From Macrotis lagotis (taxonomy: Eukaryota; Chordata; Mammalia; Peramelemorphia; Peramelidae), in assembly GCF_037893015.1 (NCBI RefSeq), contig NC_133658.1, forward strand, positions 10,498,549-10,562,548: DNA of 64,000 bases, read 5' to 3'. Of this stretch, positions 1 through 25,420 are shown piece by piece. The translations under genes were made by a program, and so were the position numbers. Positions within the stretch are counted from its first letter, which is position 1. Every line of letters begins with the position of its first letter. A model generated the notes under the pieces. That model saw only the letters and a program-made list of their open reading frames with translations. It did not search any database and was not told the origin of the DNA.

Positions 1-225
1 CCATGGATATCAGGAAAACAAGTTCAAATCTGGCCTCAGACACTTCCTAGCTGTGTCACCCTGGGCAAGGCAATGAACCCTGTTTGACCTGTTTCCTCAT
101 CTGTAAAATGAACTGGACAAAGAAATGACAAACCACTCTAGTATTTCTGCCAAGAATACCCAAATGGTGTCATGAAGAGTTAGATATGACTGAAACAGCT
201 GAACATCAACAAACAAAAATGTTAG
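1..225 (+). mobile_element. MAR1-type tRNA SINE (5' end outside the window)
   Basis: B-box-like AAGTTCAAATC, then CCTCATCTGTAAAATGAACT, the CAAACCACTCTAGTAT stretch and the end GACTGAAACAGCTGAACA, typical of a longer marsupial SINE. Related copies are at 33210-33450 and 41658-41880 (minus) and at 40935-41310 (plus). Confidence 0.75.
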
Positions 226-484
226 GTCCTCACTAGCTGAATGGAATTGACCCAAATTGTATATCTCAACATGGCTACTTACCAGTTATGTGATCTTGGT
301 CAAGTCATGTTTCTTACTCTAATCTTCTGCTTCCTTATCTCTAGAATGAGGGGTTAGATTAGATGACTTCTGAAGATCTTTCTAGTTCTCAATATAAGAT
401 CCTTGAGGGTAAAGATTGACTTCATTTTCTACCTTTGTGTGCTCAGCACCTAGGAGAGTGTCTTGTACTTTAAAACCAGACTTT

Positions 485-642
485 GGGATAGCTAGGCGGT
501 ACAGTGGATAGAACACCGGCCCTGGAGTCAGGAGTACCTGGGTTCAAATCTCCGTCTCAGACACTTAATAATTATCTAGTTGTGTGGCCTTGGGCAAGCC
601 ACTTAACCCCATTGCCTTGCAAAAACTAAAAAAAAAAAAAAG
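485..642 (+). mobile_element. WSINE1-type SINE
   Basis: tRNA-like head (GCTAGGCGGTACAGTGGATA, B box GGTTCAAATC), body CTTGGGCAAGCCACTTAA, 3' end TTGCAAAAACTAAA plus A tail. The following interval to about 880 has nothing recognised. Confidence 0.9.
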
Positions 643-879
643 ACACAGGAACTATGATCAATTCAATGACCAACCACAATTCTAAAGGGTGGAAGCAAGA
701 TAAGCATTTCTCATAGAGAGGCAATGGAACAAAGACTTTGAATGAGACAAATTTTAAGACATAGTCAATGTGGGAGTTCATTTTGCTTTGCTATGCATAT
801 TTGTTTCATGAATTTATTTGTTTTTCAATCTTTCCTCAATTGGAAGTACAGTGGGAGGAGAGAAGGGTTAGATTAGTAG

Positions 880-1125
880 TAATTGTAATACTTTTATAGC
901 GTCTTTTGAGCTTTGGAAATATTTACTAAATAGTATTTCATTTGATCCTCACAACAATACTTTGAGATGGGTGCTTTTATCATGCACATTTTACAGATGA
1001 AGAAACTGAGGCTGGGCAAGATTATATGATTTGCCCAGATTCATACAGTTATTAAGTATCTAAGGCCAGAATTGAACTCAGGTCTCCCTGATTCCAAGGT
1101 CAAGCAAGCCTCTCTCCACTGGATG
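880..1125 (-). mobile_element. Old MIR/CORE-SINE-type copy
   Basis: Reverse-strand landmarks CATTTTACAGATGAAGAAAC, TTTGCCCAGATTCATACAGT and GAATTGAACTCAGGTC. A GAT repeat (1122-1142) abuts it. Confidence 0.65.
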
Positions 1126-1267
1126 ATGATGATGATGATGATAACAATAACTTGTATTTACAAAGTATTTTAAGCTTTGGAAAGAACTTCATCTATTTTA
1201 ATCTTATTTCATAGAACATATAACATAATAAAAGAAGAAAAAAGTCATTGAAGAATATATATTTTTA

Positions 1268-1445
1268 TTTTATTTTATTTTTTAGGTTTTTTGCAAGGCA
1301 AATATATATATATTATATATATGTGTGTATATGTATATGTATATGTATGTATTTTAGATTTTTCAAGGCCATGGAGTTAAGTGGCTTGCCCAAGGCCAGA
1401 TTTGAGCCCAGGTCCTCCTAACTCCAGGGCCAGTGCTTTGTCCAC
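1268..1445 (-). mobile_element. WSINE1-type SINE with a 19-nt target-site duplication
   Basis: Flanked by identical TGAAGAATATATATTTTTA at 1249-1267 and 1446-1464. The SINE tail region is interrupted by an AT/GTAT microsatellite, with the TTGCAAGGC motif appearing twice; the B-box part is shortened. Confidence 0.88.
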
Positions 1446-1464
1446 TGAAGAATATATATTTTTA

Positions 1465-2190
1465 AATGAACAGATGAGAATAAAGAGAAAGCTAGAATCA
1501 TAAAGAAGGGCAGTTTTGAAATACACATTTTCAAAGAAAACTATGCTGTCAACAATAGGGAACATGGTTTCATGTTCTGATTTTTTTCCTTGTAGAGGGA
1601 AATGACTATTTTATTGGGTTTATCGAATTTTAAATTTTTAAATGAACAAAAATAACGAATTAACTTGAGAAAAGAGAAAGTTGTGGCGAAAGGAAGATGC
1701 CTCACTCATCATGGGAGACATTCCTAGATGTTCAGGAGACTATCTTCTCCTTAGCTCCTTATTTGGGGGGGGGGGGGGGATGTCCCTTTGATCCTATGGT
1801 GACAGAGGATCAGGCAGAGATTCTAAGTCCACAGTGATGTATCTTCCGGAATTTTTGTCACAGTGCTCAGCCTTCATTTCACCTCCCAAGCCAGCTCCTC
1901 TAAACAGCTAGTTACTCTTGTCGTCACATCCTTTCCCAGTTCCTCTGACATCTTGTAATCTAGATTATTATTCCATCCCTAGACTGAGACTATTTTCTAC
2001 AAAGCTATTAGCGGTCTCTTAATTGCTACATGAGAGATGATTCACGCTTCTTTACTTTTCTGTACCATTCAACACTTGATTTCCTAGGACTGGGTTTTTT
2101 GTTTGTTTCTTTTTGTGGTGCTGTCTCCTTTTTTAGTCTCTTCCCATCTGAATGACTGGTCTTCTTAGTCTGCTTTGCTAGTTCACAGGA
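1465..2190. other. Non-repetitive AT-rich flank
   Basis: Only a 15-nt G run (about 1765-1779) stands out. No gene or named repeat was recognised. Confidence 0.6.
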
Positions 2191-2192
2191 TC

Positions 2193-3720
2193 AGAGATTC
2201 TCAACTGAAGAAGGGACCTTAGAAATCATCAAGTCCAGCCCCCTCATTTTAAGAGATGAAGAAACTGAGATCCAAGAGAAATTAAATATCTTACTTAGGA
2301 TCACACAGATTGAAAATCTTTTGGTGAGTATTAAAATCCAGTTAATCAATCAATCAGTCAGCATTTATTGCCTCCTACAAACTGCAAAGAACTGCAAATG
2401 GAAAGAAATGTCAAGACAGTACCTGCTCTCAAGGAGCTCACGGTATAATGAGGGAGGCAATATATAAACAACAATGAACAAACAGGCTGCCGGGAGGGTA
2501 AATTGGAAATAATTAACAGAGAAGGCCTGTGAAATAAAAGAGGTTGGAAAGACTGTCAAATGTAGGATTTTAGCTGGAACTTGAAGAAAGCCAGCTCCAG
2601 AGTCCATATATTCTTCTAGTTCCAATGGATTATTCCCCCATGTCCTGCTCCCTTACTCTAAAACCCCAAGTCCTTATCCCGGGGCTCTTTGCTCTCCAGG
2701 AATCTTCTTCCTTTGCAGATGATTCAGAGATTTCTTGAGCTAGCCTAGTTCTCTCCTGCCTGCTTGGGATTTTGAACTCAATATACTACATAGACTTCTC
2801 AGACTCAGTATGTTCAGAACTGACCACATCATCTTTCCACCCCACTCACTTTCTGAACTTTCCTCTTTCTGTTGAGGACACCACTGTATACCTTGTAATC
2901 CAGATCTGAAACCTTGGTGTCACTCTTGCTTCATCCCTCTCCCATACCAGTCTGAGTACAAATCTGACCAGAGACACTTATAGCATTGGGACCCTAGACA
3001 AGTTATTTAACCTCTCCCAGTCTCAGTTTCCTCAACCACAAAATAGAGGTGTCAATGGTTTCTGCCTCTCAAGGCTTTGGTGAGGATCAATTGAGATAAT
3101 GTTTGTAAAATGTCTAAAATAGTTTCTGGCAAACAGGGAGGTGCTTTAAAAAGATTTATTCACATTTATGCAGTTTCTTATATCCACCCCTTCCTCTCCA
3201 CTCTTATGGACCCTCTATTTGCTCCCACTATAGCAAACAGCCTCCTCAAGGCTCTCTCTCTTCTTCATGTCATTGTCCATGTTGGCCCAAATCACTGGAC
3301 TGACTGTGTCACGCTTTTTCTCAAAAAGCTCCGAGGGATTCTCTGATTTTTCCCTAGGTCTTAGAATCTAGGATTAAATACAGATTCCTGAAGTTGACTC
3401 TCAAAGCACTAATTTCAGCTTATCTTTTGAATTTTATTTCCCATTACTCCCCTTTATGAAATCTTTGTCCCTACCACACTATCTCACTTGTTGTTCCTCA
3501 TACACACTATTTCAATTCCCATCTCTGTACCTTTGAACTGGTTGGCTGTCCCTCAGATTTAGAACCACTCTTGCCTTGCATCCTTCAAAGTTCCATGCAA
3601 GCATTAAACCTTCATTTTCCTGATCCAGCCTCATTGTTAATGATTCCCATCCTAAATGACATTTTGCTTATTGTTTATATATCTTGCATTTAATTTCATA
3701 TGTTCATATTTCCCCACTTC
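2193..3720. repeat. Cluster of old repeats (MIR, L2 and similar)
   Basis: 2193-2310: reverse MIR-type (CATTTTAAGAGATGAAGAAA). 2345-2600: an old repeat with CATTTATTG..CAAGGAGCTCACGGTATAAT. 2640-2945 and 3170-3650: L2-like coding remnants, plus strand. 2950-3120: plus MIR-type (CAGTCTCAGTTTCCTCAACC). All are highly diverged. Confidence 0.55.
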
Positions 3721-4210
3721 CCCACTTCCCTCCCCCCAACACACACAGTAGAGAATGAAGTCAGTGACTGTTTAATTTTTGCATTTGAATTTGTAGGGTT
3801 AAGGATACTGTGTGGTCTAGAGGAGTTATATAAAAAATGATTGCTGATTGATTGCGTTAAGATTCTTACTTCACCTTGTACTGGAGTTATTTGTATACCT
3901 GTCCAGTTTCTCCTGTGAGATGTTAAACTTCTCAAGATCAAAACACAAAAAAGATTTCTCCATGTCCTTATCTCTTTAGGGTAATAATTTTGCCCTCAAA
4001 GTTATGAACTTTGAGTTTCCAGGGAGAGTACAGTGTCTTGCACTTAATAAGTGTTGGTGCTATAAACCATTTTGTTGTAAACCTTGAATAAATAATGAAG
4101 GTAGAAATGAGGCCAGGGATAGGGAAGACAATAAACTTTTCCACTGGGAATGTTAGCTTCTAAACTGATATTAGGGGTTTGCAGAATTAAAATAATGAAG
4201 TAAAAACAGT
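3721..4210. other. Unassigned flank
   Basis: No gene or clear repeat was seen. Confidence 0.5.
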
Positions 4211-4226
4211 AAAGAGAGCAAACTCT

Positions 4227-4368
4227 TTTTTTTGCAAGGCAAATGGAGTTAAGTGGCTTGCCCAAGGCCACACAGCTAGGTCATTATTAAGTGTCTGAGG
4301 TCAGATTTGAACTCAGGTACTCCTGGCTCCAGGGCCGGTGCTCTATCTAATGTGCCACCTAGTCACCT
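4227..4368 (-). mobile_element. WSINE1-type SINE with target-site duplication
   Basis: GAGAGCAAACTCT at 4214-4226 and again at 4369-4381 flanks a reverse SINE (TTGCAAGGCAAATGG to TGTGCCACCTAGTCACC). 4,382-4,880 has nothing recognised. Confidence 0.9.
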
Positions 4369-5174
4369 GAGAGCAAACTCTCTTAATCACCTTCTTTACA
4401 ACAGCTTAGAAAAAGTGCCAAACAGAATTTGGGGCAGGAGAATAAAGAAAAAGATGCAGAAATTCATTTTTTGTAGCCCAGGGTAGCTTAGGAAGACAGG
4501 GAGGTCTACAGATACTGGAGTGGTGACTGGTCAGGGACACCTGGCATGGCAGAAATGGCACCAATGGTGGCAGCAGTAATGAGTCATGATAGTTAGTGAC
4601 AGCAGTCATGGGGAGCAGTATGGCCCCCAGGGATGATAAGAGAACTGAATACCTGGTCAGAAAGAGATTTCAAGGAACCCTTCCTAGTATTAGTGGTCAC
4701 AGTCATAAAGAAGCAGAGCCCCTTTGTGTGTAAGGATCAGAGCACACATCAGAAGGGCAGTGAAGATACCTCTCCATGAGTCAAAATAACAAAAACCTAT
4801 AGGTCCCCTGCCTGAAAAGAAGTTAAAAAATAGAAAACAGGCCAAAATGTCCTCCCTGCTCCTTATACCCAAAGTCAGTACAGTCCAACTCTAACAAAGT
4901 TCAAAGGCAAGAAATAGAGTGGGAAAATGATAAAAAAAAATTAGAATCTTACCATAAAAAAGTTACTATGATAAAAGAAAGTTCAATAATAAAACCCAGG
5001 GGAAGACAACAATGTGAAAAATCTACAAGCAAAATCTCAAAGAAAAAATGCAAATTAGATATGTCAATCAAAAATTCCTAGAACAGACAAAGAAAGAATC
5101 TTTTAAAAAAAGAAAAATCATTTCAAAAATCAAATAAGACTGGTAGAGTGGAAATTGTGAAAATAAGTAAGATC

Positions 5175-5324
5175 GGGGCGTCTAGGTGGCATAGTGGATA
5201 AAGCACCAGCCTTGGAGTCAGGAGTCCCTGGGTTCAAATCCGGTCTCAGACACTTAATAATGACCTAGCTGTGTGGCCTTGGGCAAGGCACTTAACCCCA
5301 TTTGCCTTGCAAAAACCTAAAAAT
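5175..5324 (+). mobile_element. WSINE1-type SINE in the old L1
   Basis: Flanked by AAATAAGTAAGATC at 5161-5174 and 5325-5338 (14 nt, exact). Full head and tail. Confidence 0.93.
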
Positions 5325-6330
5325 AAATAAGTAAGATCAATGCAGGAAAATTATGAAAAGAGAATAACAACTTGGTAAAAGCACACAAAAATACTGAAGG
5401 AAATAACTCCTCAAAAAACAGAATTGGTCACATGGAGAAATAGATTTGAAAGCTCACTGAAAAAAATATTTCCTTAAAAATTAGAATTGGAAAATGTAAA
5501 ATAGTGACTCTATGAGAACTCAAGAAATAATAAGAAAATGAAAAGAGTGAAAAAATAGAAGAAAATATTATCTCATTGGGAAAAGTGACCTGGAAAAGAG
5601 ATTAAGGAGAGATAATTTAAGAACTATCTGACCATTTGAAAGTCACAATCAAAAAAAGAGCCTAGATATCAAATTTCAAGAAATTATTAAGGAAGACTGC
5701 CAAGATATCTTAGAATTGGAGGGAAAATGAAACAGAGAATTAGAGTAGAAATTGAACAATATTATCACTAGGACTGTTAGTGGGAATCTACTTAGCTGCA
5801 GGAAATGGGTGTGAGTCTGAAATAGTGGTGTGATCTTGAAAGAAGAAAGGAAGAGAGAAAGAAGAATTCACTGGGAGATGAAAGAAGGGAGAATAAGAAT
5901 GGGAGAAATTATCTCATAATTGAGATGGGTAAGGAAAAGTTTATACCATGAAGGGTAAAGTAGAGTGGGGAGTGGGTAATGCTTAAGAGAGAAGACCATA
6001 CACATATACAAAATTGGATACAGATATTCATTTTATCTAACCCATGGATTAGAAATCACAACCCAGTAATATGTAATTTTCAAGAAACACATTTGAAACA
6101 GAAAGATACACAAAAAATCAAAATAAAAAGCAGATTCTATTGTGCCTCAGCTAAAGTGAAGAAAAAAGCCAGGGTAGCAATCATCTCCAGTCAAAGCAAA
6201 AGCAAAAACAGACCCAATTAAAAGCCAATCAAGGAAACAACGTTTTGCTTTAAGGTACTAAAACTAATGAATTAATATAATAATTGAACATATATATATA
6301 ATGCACCAAATGGCATAGCCTCTATATTCT

Positions 6331-6504
6331 TTTTTTTTAGGTTTTGTTTTTGTTTTTGTTTTTGTTTTTGCTAGGCAATGGGGTTAAGTGGCTTGCCCAA
6401 GGCCACACAGTTAGGTAATTATTAAGTGTCTGAGACCAGATTTGAACCCAGGTACTCCTGACTCCAGGGCTGGTGCTTTTATCCACTGTGCCACCTAGCT
6501 GCCC
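6331..6504 (-). mobile_element. WSINE1-type SINE in the old L1
   Basis: Complete reverse copy with an expanded TTTTTG tail repeat. The flanking duplication is imperfect. Confidence 0.88.
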
Positions 6505-7228
6505 CGTATAGCATCTAAATTCTTGAAAGAAAAGTGAAATGAGTTGTAGTAGGAAATAATAAAAATATACCAGTGAGGAACATAATTTAACGTCAGAATT
6601 GGATAAATCTAATAAGAAAATAAATAAGAAAGAAGTTAAAGAGGTAAACAGAATTTTTAAAAGTTAGATATGATAGCCACCTGGAAAATATTGAATGGAA
6701 TTTGAAGGAACTATACCTATATATCATGGCACCTTCACAAAAACTCATCATATATGAGAGTATAGAAACCACACAAGCAAATGCAGAACAGCAGAAATAT
6801 TAAATGTATCTTTTCCTGACCATAATGCAATAAAAATTACATTCAATAAAGAGCCTAGAAGAATGAATGGATCAAAAGACAAATCATAGAAACAATCAAT
6901 TTCATTAAAGAGAATTACAACAATGAAGCAGTATATCAAAATTTGTAGGATGTAGCCAAAGCAGTACTTGGAAGAATCTGTATAGATGGAAAATGCTTAC
7001 ATCAATAGAGGAAAGAAAGGACAGATCAACTAACTGGACATGCATCGAAAAAATACTAGGAAAAACAAGAAATGAACCCTCTCATTAAATATCAAAATGG
7101 AAATTCTGAAAATCCACAGGAAGATGAATAAAATTGAATGTAGCAAAATAAAACTAATCAATAAATCTAGGAGTTGGTTTTATGAAACAACAACAATAAA
7201 ATAGATAAATCACTGGTTAAATTGATTT

Positions 7229-7379
7229 TTTTTAGGTTTTTGCAAGGCAAATGGGGTTAAATGGCTTGCCCAAGGCCACACAGCTAAGTAATTATTAATT
7301 GTCTGAGGTCGGATTTGAACTCAGGGACTCCTTACTCCAGGGTCGGTGCTCTATCCACTGTGCCACCTAGCTGCCCCTA
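7229..7379 (-). mobile_element. WSINE1-type SINE in the old L1
   Basis: Flanked by GTTAAATTGATTT at 7216-7228 and 7380-7392 (exact). Confidence 0.93.
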
Positions 7380-8097
7380 GTTAAATTGATTTAAATAAAA
7401 AAAAAAAAACAAATTACCAGCATAAAAAGTGAAAAGGGTGAATGAAAAACTAATGAAAATGAAATAAAAGCAATTATTATGAGCTATTTTGCCCAACTTT
7501 CTAACAATAAAACTGACAATCTAAAGGAAATGGATGAAATTTGCAAAAGTGCAAATTGTCCAGATTGACAGAAAAGGAATTAAAATACTTAAATAGCCCC
7601 ATCTTAGAAAAAAAAAATGGACAAGCTATCAATGAACACCCTAAGGAAAAAAAGACCCAGGATCAAAAGGATTTACAAGCACATTCTATCAATATTTAAA
7701 AAACAATAATTCTAATATCATGTTATTTGAAGAAATAGGAGTCCTACTACCATAATCTTTGTGACATGAATATGGTCTAGATACTGAAATCAAGGAAAAT
7801 AAAAACAGAGGGAAAACTATGGAACAATTTTCCTAATGAATATTGCTGCATAAATTTTAAAAGACTAAGAAGGAGATTACAACAATATATCACCAAAGTC
7901 ATACACCATGACTAGGCTGCATTTATACATTTATACTAGAAATGCAGGGTTGGTTCAGTATTAGGAAAATTGATCATATTAGTATTAAAACCATCAAAAA
8001 TCACATAATTCAATAAAGAAAAGACTTTTGACAAAATATAACACCCATTCCTGGCCAAAAAAAATATTAGAAGTCATAAGAATAAATGGAGCTTTTT

Positions 8098-8261
8098 TTT
8101 AAACTCTTTTTTTAGTTAGTTTTTTTTGCAAGGCAGTGGGGGAAGTGACTTGTCCAAGTTCACACGGCTAGGCAATTATTAAGTATCTGAGATTGGATTT
8201 GAACTCAGGTCCTCCTGACTCCAGGACTGGTGCTTTATCCACTGCACCTCCTACCTGCCCC
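8098..8261 (-). mobile_element. WSINE1-type SINE in the old L1
   Basis: Flanked by ATAAATGGAGCTTTTT at 8082-8097 and 8262-8277 (16 nt, exact). More diverged than its neighbours. Confidence 0.92.
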
Positions 8262-9530
8262 ATAAATGGAGCTTTTTAAAATGATAAGTAATATCTATCT
8301 AAAAACAAGAGAAAACATTATCTATAAATCAATAAAATAGAAACCTTTCCAAGATCAGGGACAAAGCCAGGATTAATCCCTTATTATTCAATATTTATAC
8401 TAATATTATTCAAAATTAATCTAGAAATGCCAAAGACAAAAAACCCTGAAGAAAAATACAGGCAGTGAGAAAACAAAACTGTCACTTTTTGCAGATGATA
8501 TGCTTATATACTTAGAGAACCCTAGAGAATCAAGTAAAACATTGTTGACACAATTACTAACTTAGAGTTTGTAGAAATCACCAAAACAAATATATATTAC
8601 CCCCCCCAAAATTCAGCTGGAAGAAATAGAAAGATAAAGTCCATTTAAAATTACCACAGACAATATAAAATATGTGAGAATTTACCTGCCAAGAAACACA
8701 CAGGAACTATATCCACACAATTACAAAACACTCTTCGTATAAATAAAGATCTAAATGTTGATGAAATATTATTTGCTCATCAGTAAACTGAGCCAATATA
8801 ATAAAATAACAATACTACCAAAAATAATTTACTTATTCAGTGCCCTGCCAATCAAACTACCAAAGAATAACTTTACAGAACCAGCAAAAGTAATAAAATT
8901 CATCTGGAAGAATAAAAGATCAAGTATCATTGGAAAAAAATGTGAAGGAAGAAGTCTTAGTAATAGCAGATCCGAAACTGTACTACAATCTAATTATTAA
9001 AAACACCTTGATACTAGATCAGAAATAGAGTGATTGATCAATGGAACAGATTAGGTACAAAATATACAGACTCAAAAGAGCCCATTAACAGTATTCGATA
9101 AACTGAAAGATTTTAGCTATTAGAATAAGAACTTATAGTTTGACAAAAACTGCTAGGAAAACTGAAAAGTAGTCTGAAAGAATTCACACAAACCCAACAT
9201 CCTCACATTTCTACTAAGATAAGTTCAAAATGGGCATGTGATTTATATATAAAGGGTGATATTGAAAATCAGCCAGAGGAACATGGAAGAAATTACCTGT
9301 CAGATCTATGGATGGGGAAGAGTTCATGACCAAATAAGACATAGAAAGGTTCTTGGGAGATAAAATGGATAATCTTGATCTGAAATGGAATATTTTATGT
9401 GTAATTAAAAAAAGTTTTGTGCAAACAAGATGAATGAAGCTAAAATTAGAAGAAAAAGGAAAAAATTGAAGCATGTTTCTCTGAAAAGGTCACATTTCTC
9501 AAATCTACAATATTAAAAAAAATTTTGGAG

Positions 9531-9680
9531 GGGAGGCTAGGTGGTGTAGTGGATAAAGCACCAGCCTTGGAGTCAGGAGTACCTGGGTTCAAATCCGGTC
9601 TCAGACATTTAATAATTACCTAGCTGTGTGGCCTTGGGCAAGTCACTTAACCCCATTTGCCTTGCAAAAACCTAAAAAAA
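9531..9680 (+). mobile_element. WSINE1-type SINE in the old L1
   Basis: Complete copy between AATTTTGGAG and AAATTTGGAG (one mismatch). Confidence 0.9.
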
Positions 9681-10588
9681 AAATTTGGAGCCAAATTTAT
9701 AAAAAATAGAGGCATTCCCTGATTGATAAATGGCTAAGGGATATGAGCAGTCATTTCTTAGAGGAAAAAAAATCAAAGCAATTAATTGTTATAATTTATA
9801 AAATATATATATATATATATAGTATATATAATAAGTAAATCTCTAAATCACTAATAATTAGAGAAATGCAAATTAAAACAATTCTGAAGATTGGCTAAAA
9901 TGACAGAAAAGGAAAATGATGAATGCTACAGGGGACAGGGCCAAGTAGGCACACTAGGACTGTTGTCAAAACTGAGAACTAGTCTAACCACTATGAAGAA
10001 CAGTTTGGAACTAGCCCCCAAAGTTATAAAATGCTTTCCCAGCAATACCATTGCTAGGGTTGTATCCCAAAGAAAGAAATGAAAGGGGAAAAAGAATCTA
10101 GTACAAAAATATTTGAAGACACTTTTTTTTTTTGTGGTGGCAAAGAAATGGGAATCAAGGGGATACCCATCATTTGGAGAATGGCTAAATAAAGTGTGGT
10201 GCATAAATATGATGGAGAACTATGTTGCCAAAAGAAATGATGATGGGGATGATTTCAGAAAAGCCCAGGAAGATTTATATAATTGGTACAAAGCAAAGTA
10301 AGCAGAACCAAAACAATTTGCACAGAAACAGCAATATAGTAAAGATAATTAACTATTCGCAGAAATAGTAACACTGATCTATACAATCTACAATTATGGA
10401 GGTCTCATGATAAAAGAAATTCTACCCACCTCCCAACAGAGAACAATCTTTACTCTACCAACTTGGCTCCAGCCACCATGTCCCTCCCCAGATGGAGAAC
10501 TGACATAGAATACATATTGAAGAATATTTTTTCTCTTTCCTTTTCTTTTTTTTCCTTTCAGACTAATGTGGAAATATGCTTTATATGA

Positions 10589-10591
<3 letters not shown>

Positions 10592-10623
<32 letters not shown>

Positions 10624-10665
10624 ATATATATATGATCATATGAGTGTATATATATATATACATGT
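10592..10665 (+). repeat. CA then TA microsatellite in the old L1 3' UTR
   Basis: About 14 CA units (10592-10619) followed by ATATAT/GTATAT runs. Confidence 0.9.
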
Positions 10666-10825
10666 TTATGGTTGGACATGTATAAATGTATGTATTCATA
10701 TATGTGTGTCTATGTGCATGTATTTGTATGTATTGTAATTCTTATCTTTTCAACATGTGGGAGGAAGGAGTTGGGGGGCAGAGCATTGGGAACTAAAATT
10801 AAAAATGAAATTGAGTTAAAAATAA

Positions 10826-11226
10826 ATTGATGCTGACTAGGTAGAGTTTGGCAAACAACCATTAAATAGGGAACCATCAGGAATTTCTAATCCTAAATCA
10901 GAATGAGATTCCTCTTTCCAACTAATCAATGTATTATCAATGATCACTCTTGCCTGGTTCCCTGTTACTCCCTTGTGGGGAATGGGGGTAGTTCTCCTAA
11001 GAACTACATTGAATTGAAATTAATGAATATTTATTGAATAAATGCACTAGATTCAGTTGTAAGGTAGAAGACCTGCCTTCTAATCTCTGTTGATTGGCTG
11101 TGTGTTCTTAGGCAGGTTTCTTCTCTCTGGGACTCAGTAAAGGGAAGGGAACACTGAACTGGTCAGATGTTCTCTGAAACCCCTTCCAGCTCTAAGTCCA
11201 ATGATCTTATGTCTTGCAGAGATTTA
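10826..11226. other. Flank between the L1 and the ACTG2 3' SINE
   Basis: Mostly single-copy. A diverged MIR-like stretch may lie at about 11,060-11,215. Confidence 0.45.
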
Positions 11227-11375
11227 TTTATTTTTTTTTGCAAGGCAATGGGGTTAAGTGGCTTGCCCAAGGCCACACATCTAGGTAATTATTAAGTGTC
11301 TGAGATTGGATTTGAACCCAGGTACTCCTGACTCCAGGGCTGGTACTTTATCCACTGCACCACCTAGCCGCCCCT
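11227..11375 (-). mobile_element. WSINE1-type SINE just past the ACTG2 poly(A) site
   Basis: Complete reverse copy (TTTGCAAGGCAATGGGG to CCACCTAGCCGCCCC), about 60 nt beyond the expected cleavage site. Confidence 0.92.
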
Positions 11376-11431
11376 CTCACTGACATTAAAGTTAAAGGTG
11401 TTCCATGGGGAAAGAAGAGGTCCATACAGAG

Positions 11432-11527
11432 AGATAAGGCTTGCGAACTTTAATGCATTGGGATCAGCAATAGAGCAGAGGGTGCAGGAGGAAGAGCAGC
11501 GCCAAGGAGGCCCAACGGACCCAATTC
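11432..11527 (-). other. ACTG2: ACTG2 3' UTR with ATTAAA poly(A) signal
   Basis: About 95 nt follow the stop codon before the minus-strand poly(A) hexamer ATTAAA at 11449-11454. Cleavage is expected some 10-25 nt further, near 11,430-11,440. A SINE (11227-11375) lies just beyond. The short length fits the compact 3' UTR of this gene; the exact cleavage site is inferred. Confidence 0.75.
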
Positions 11528-25018
<13,491 letters not shown>

Positions 25019-25323
25019 TCAGAACATTCCAGTCCAAAGCCCCAAATCTCAGGCAGTGCATAAAGTTGTGACCTCTTGTTCTCATTTCCCCATTATATCG
25101 GGTTCCCTGCAGTCAGGGAACTCTGTCCAATGTTCAGAGGAAGAGGGTCATACCTGGGGAGAATAGGCCCGGAGTCAGGCCTCTGAGACCCCAGAGCATT
25201 CAACATTTCTATTCCACAAAAACAATAAGATATAAAGATAATGCTTGTTCCACCTTACCATCTAATAGAGTATAAGCTCTTTGGCTGCAGAGATAGTTTC
25301 ATTTTGTTTTGTTTCGTTTCATT

Positions 25324-25420
25324 TCCTTCCTTCCTTCCTCCCTCCCTCCCTCCCTCCCTTCTTCCTTCCTTCCTTCCTTCCTTCCTTCCTTCCTTCCTTC
25401 CTTCCTTCCTTCCTTCCTTT
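25324..25420. repeat. TTCC/CTCC tetranucleotide microsatellite
   Basis: Near-perfect TTCC repeat of about 95 nt with a CTCC block at about 25338-25360. It abuts a CORE-SINE-type copy (about 25430-25680, plus). Confidence 0.95.

Larger units (their letters stand above)
4890..10825 (+). mobile_element. Old L1 LINE, near full span, decayed, with five SINE insertions
   Basis: ORF1-like sequence is at about 5,000-5,760 (A-rich, with a reading like DCQDILELEGK). The ORF2 endonuclease trace QETHLKQKD is near 6,090, and the reverse-transcriptase core FADDMLIYLENP is near 8,485-8,530. The C-terminal and 3' UTR part runs to about 10,825. SINEs lie at 5175-5324, 6331-6504, 7229-7379, 8098-8261 and 9531-9680. 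Stops and frameshifts are frequent, so the element is inactive. The 5' edge is approximate. Confidence 0.8.

Noticed and set aside
485-620. tRNA genes at the SINE heads
   Set aside because: A- and B-box-like motifs are there, but no cloverleaf; they are tRNA-derived SINE heads.
1-11430. DGUOK exons downstream of ACTG2
   Set aside because: Expected from human gene order, but no DGUOK-like coding sequence was recognised; the interval is L1, SINE and old repeats.
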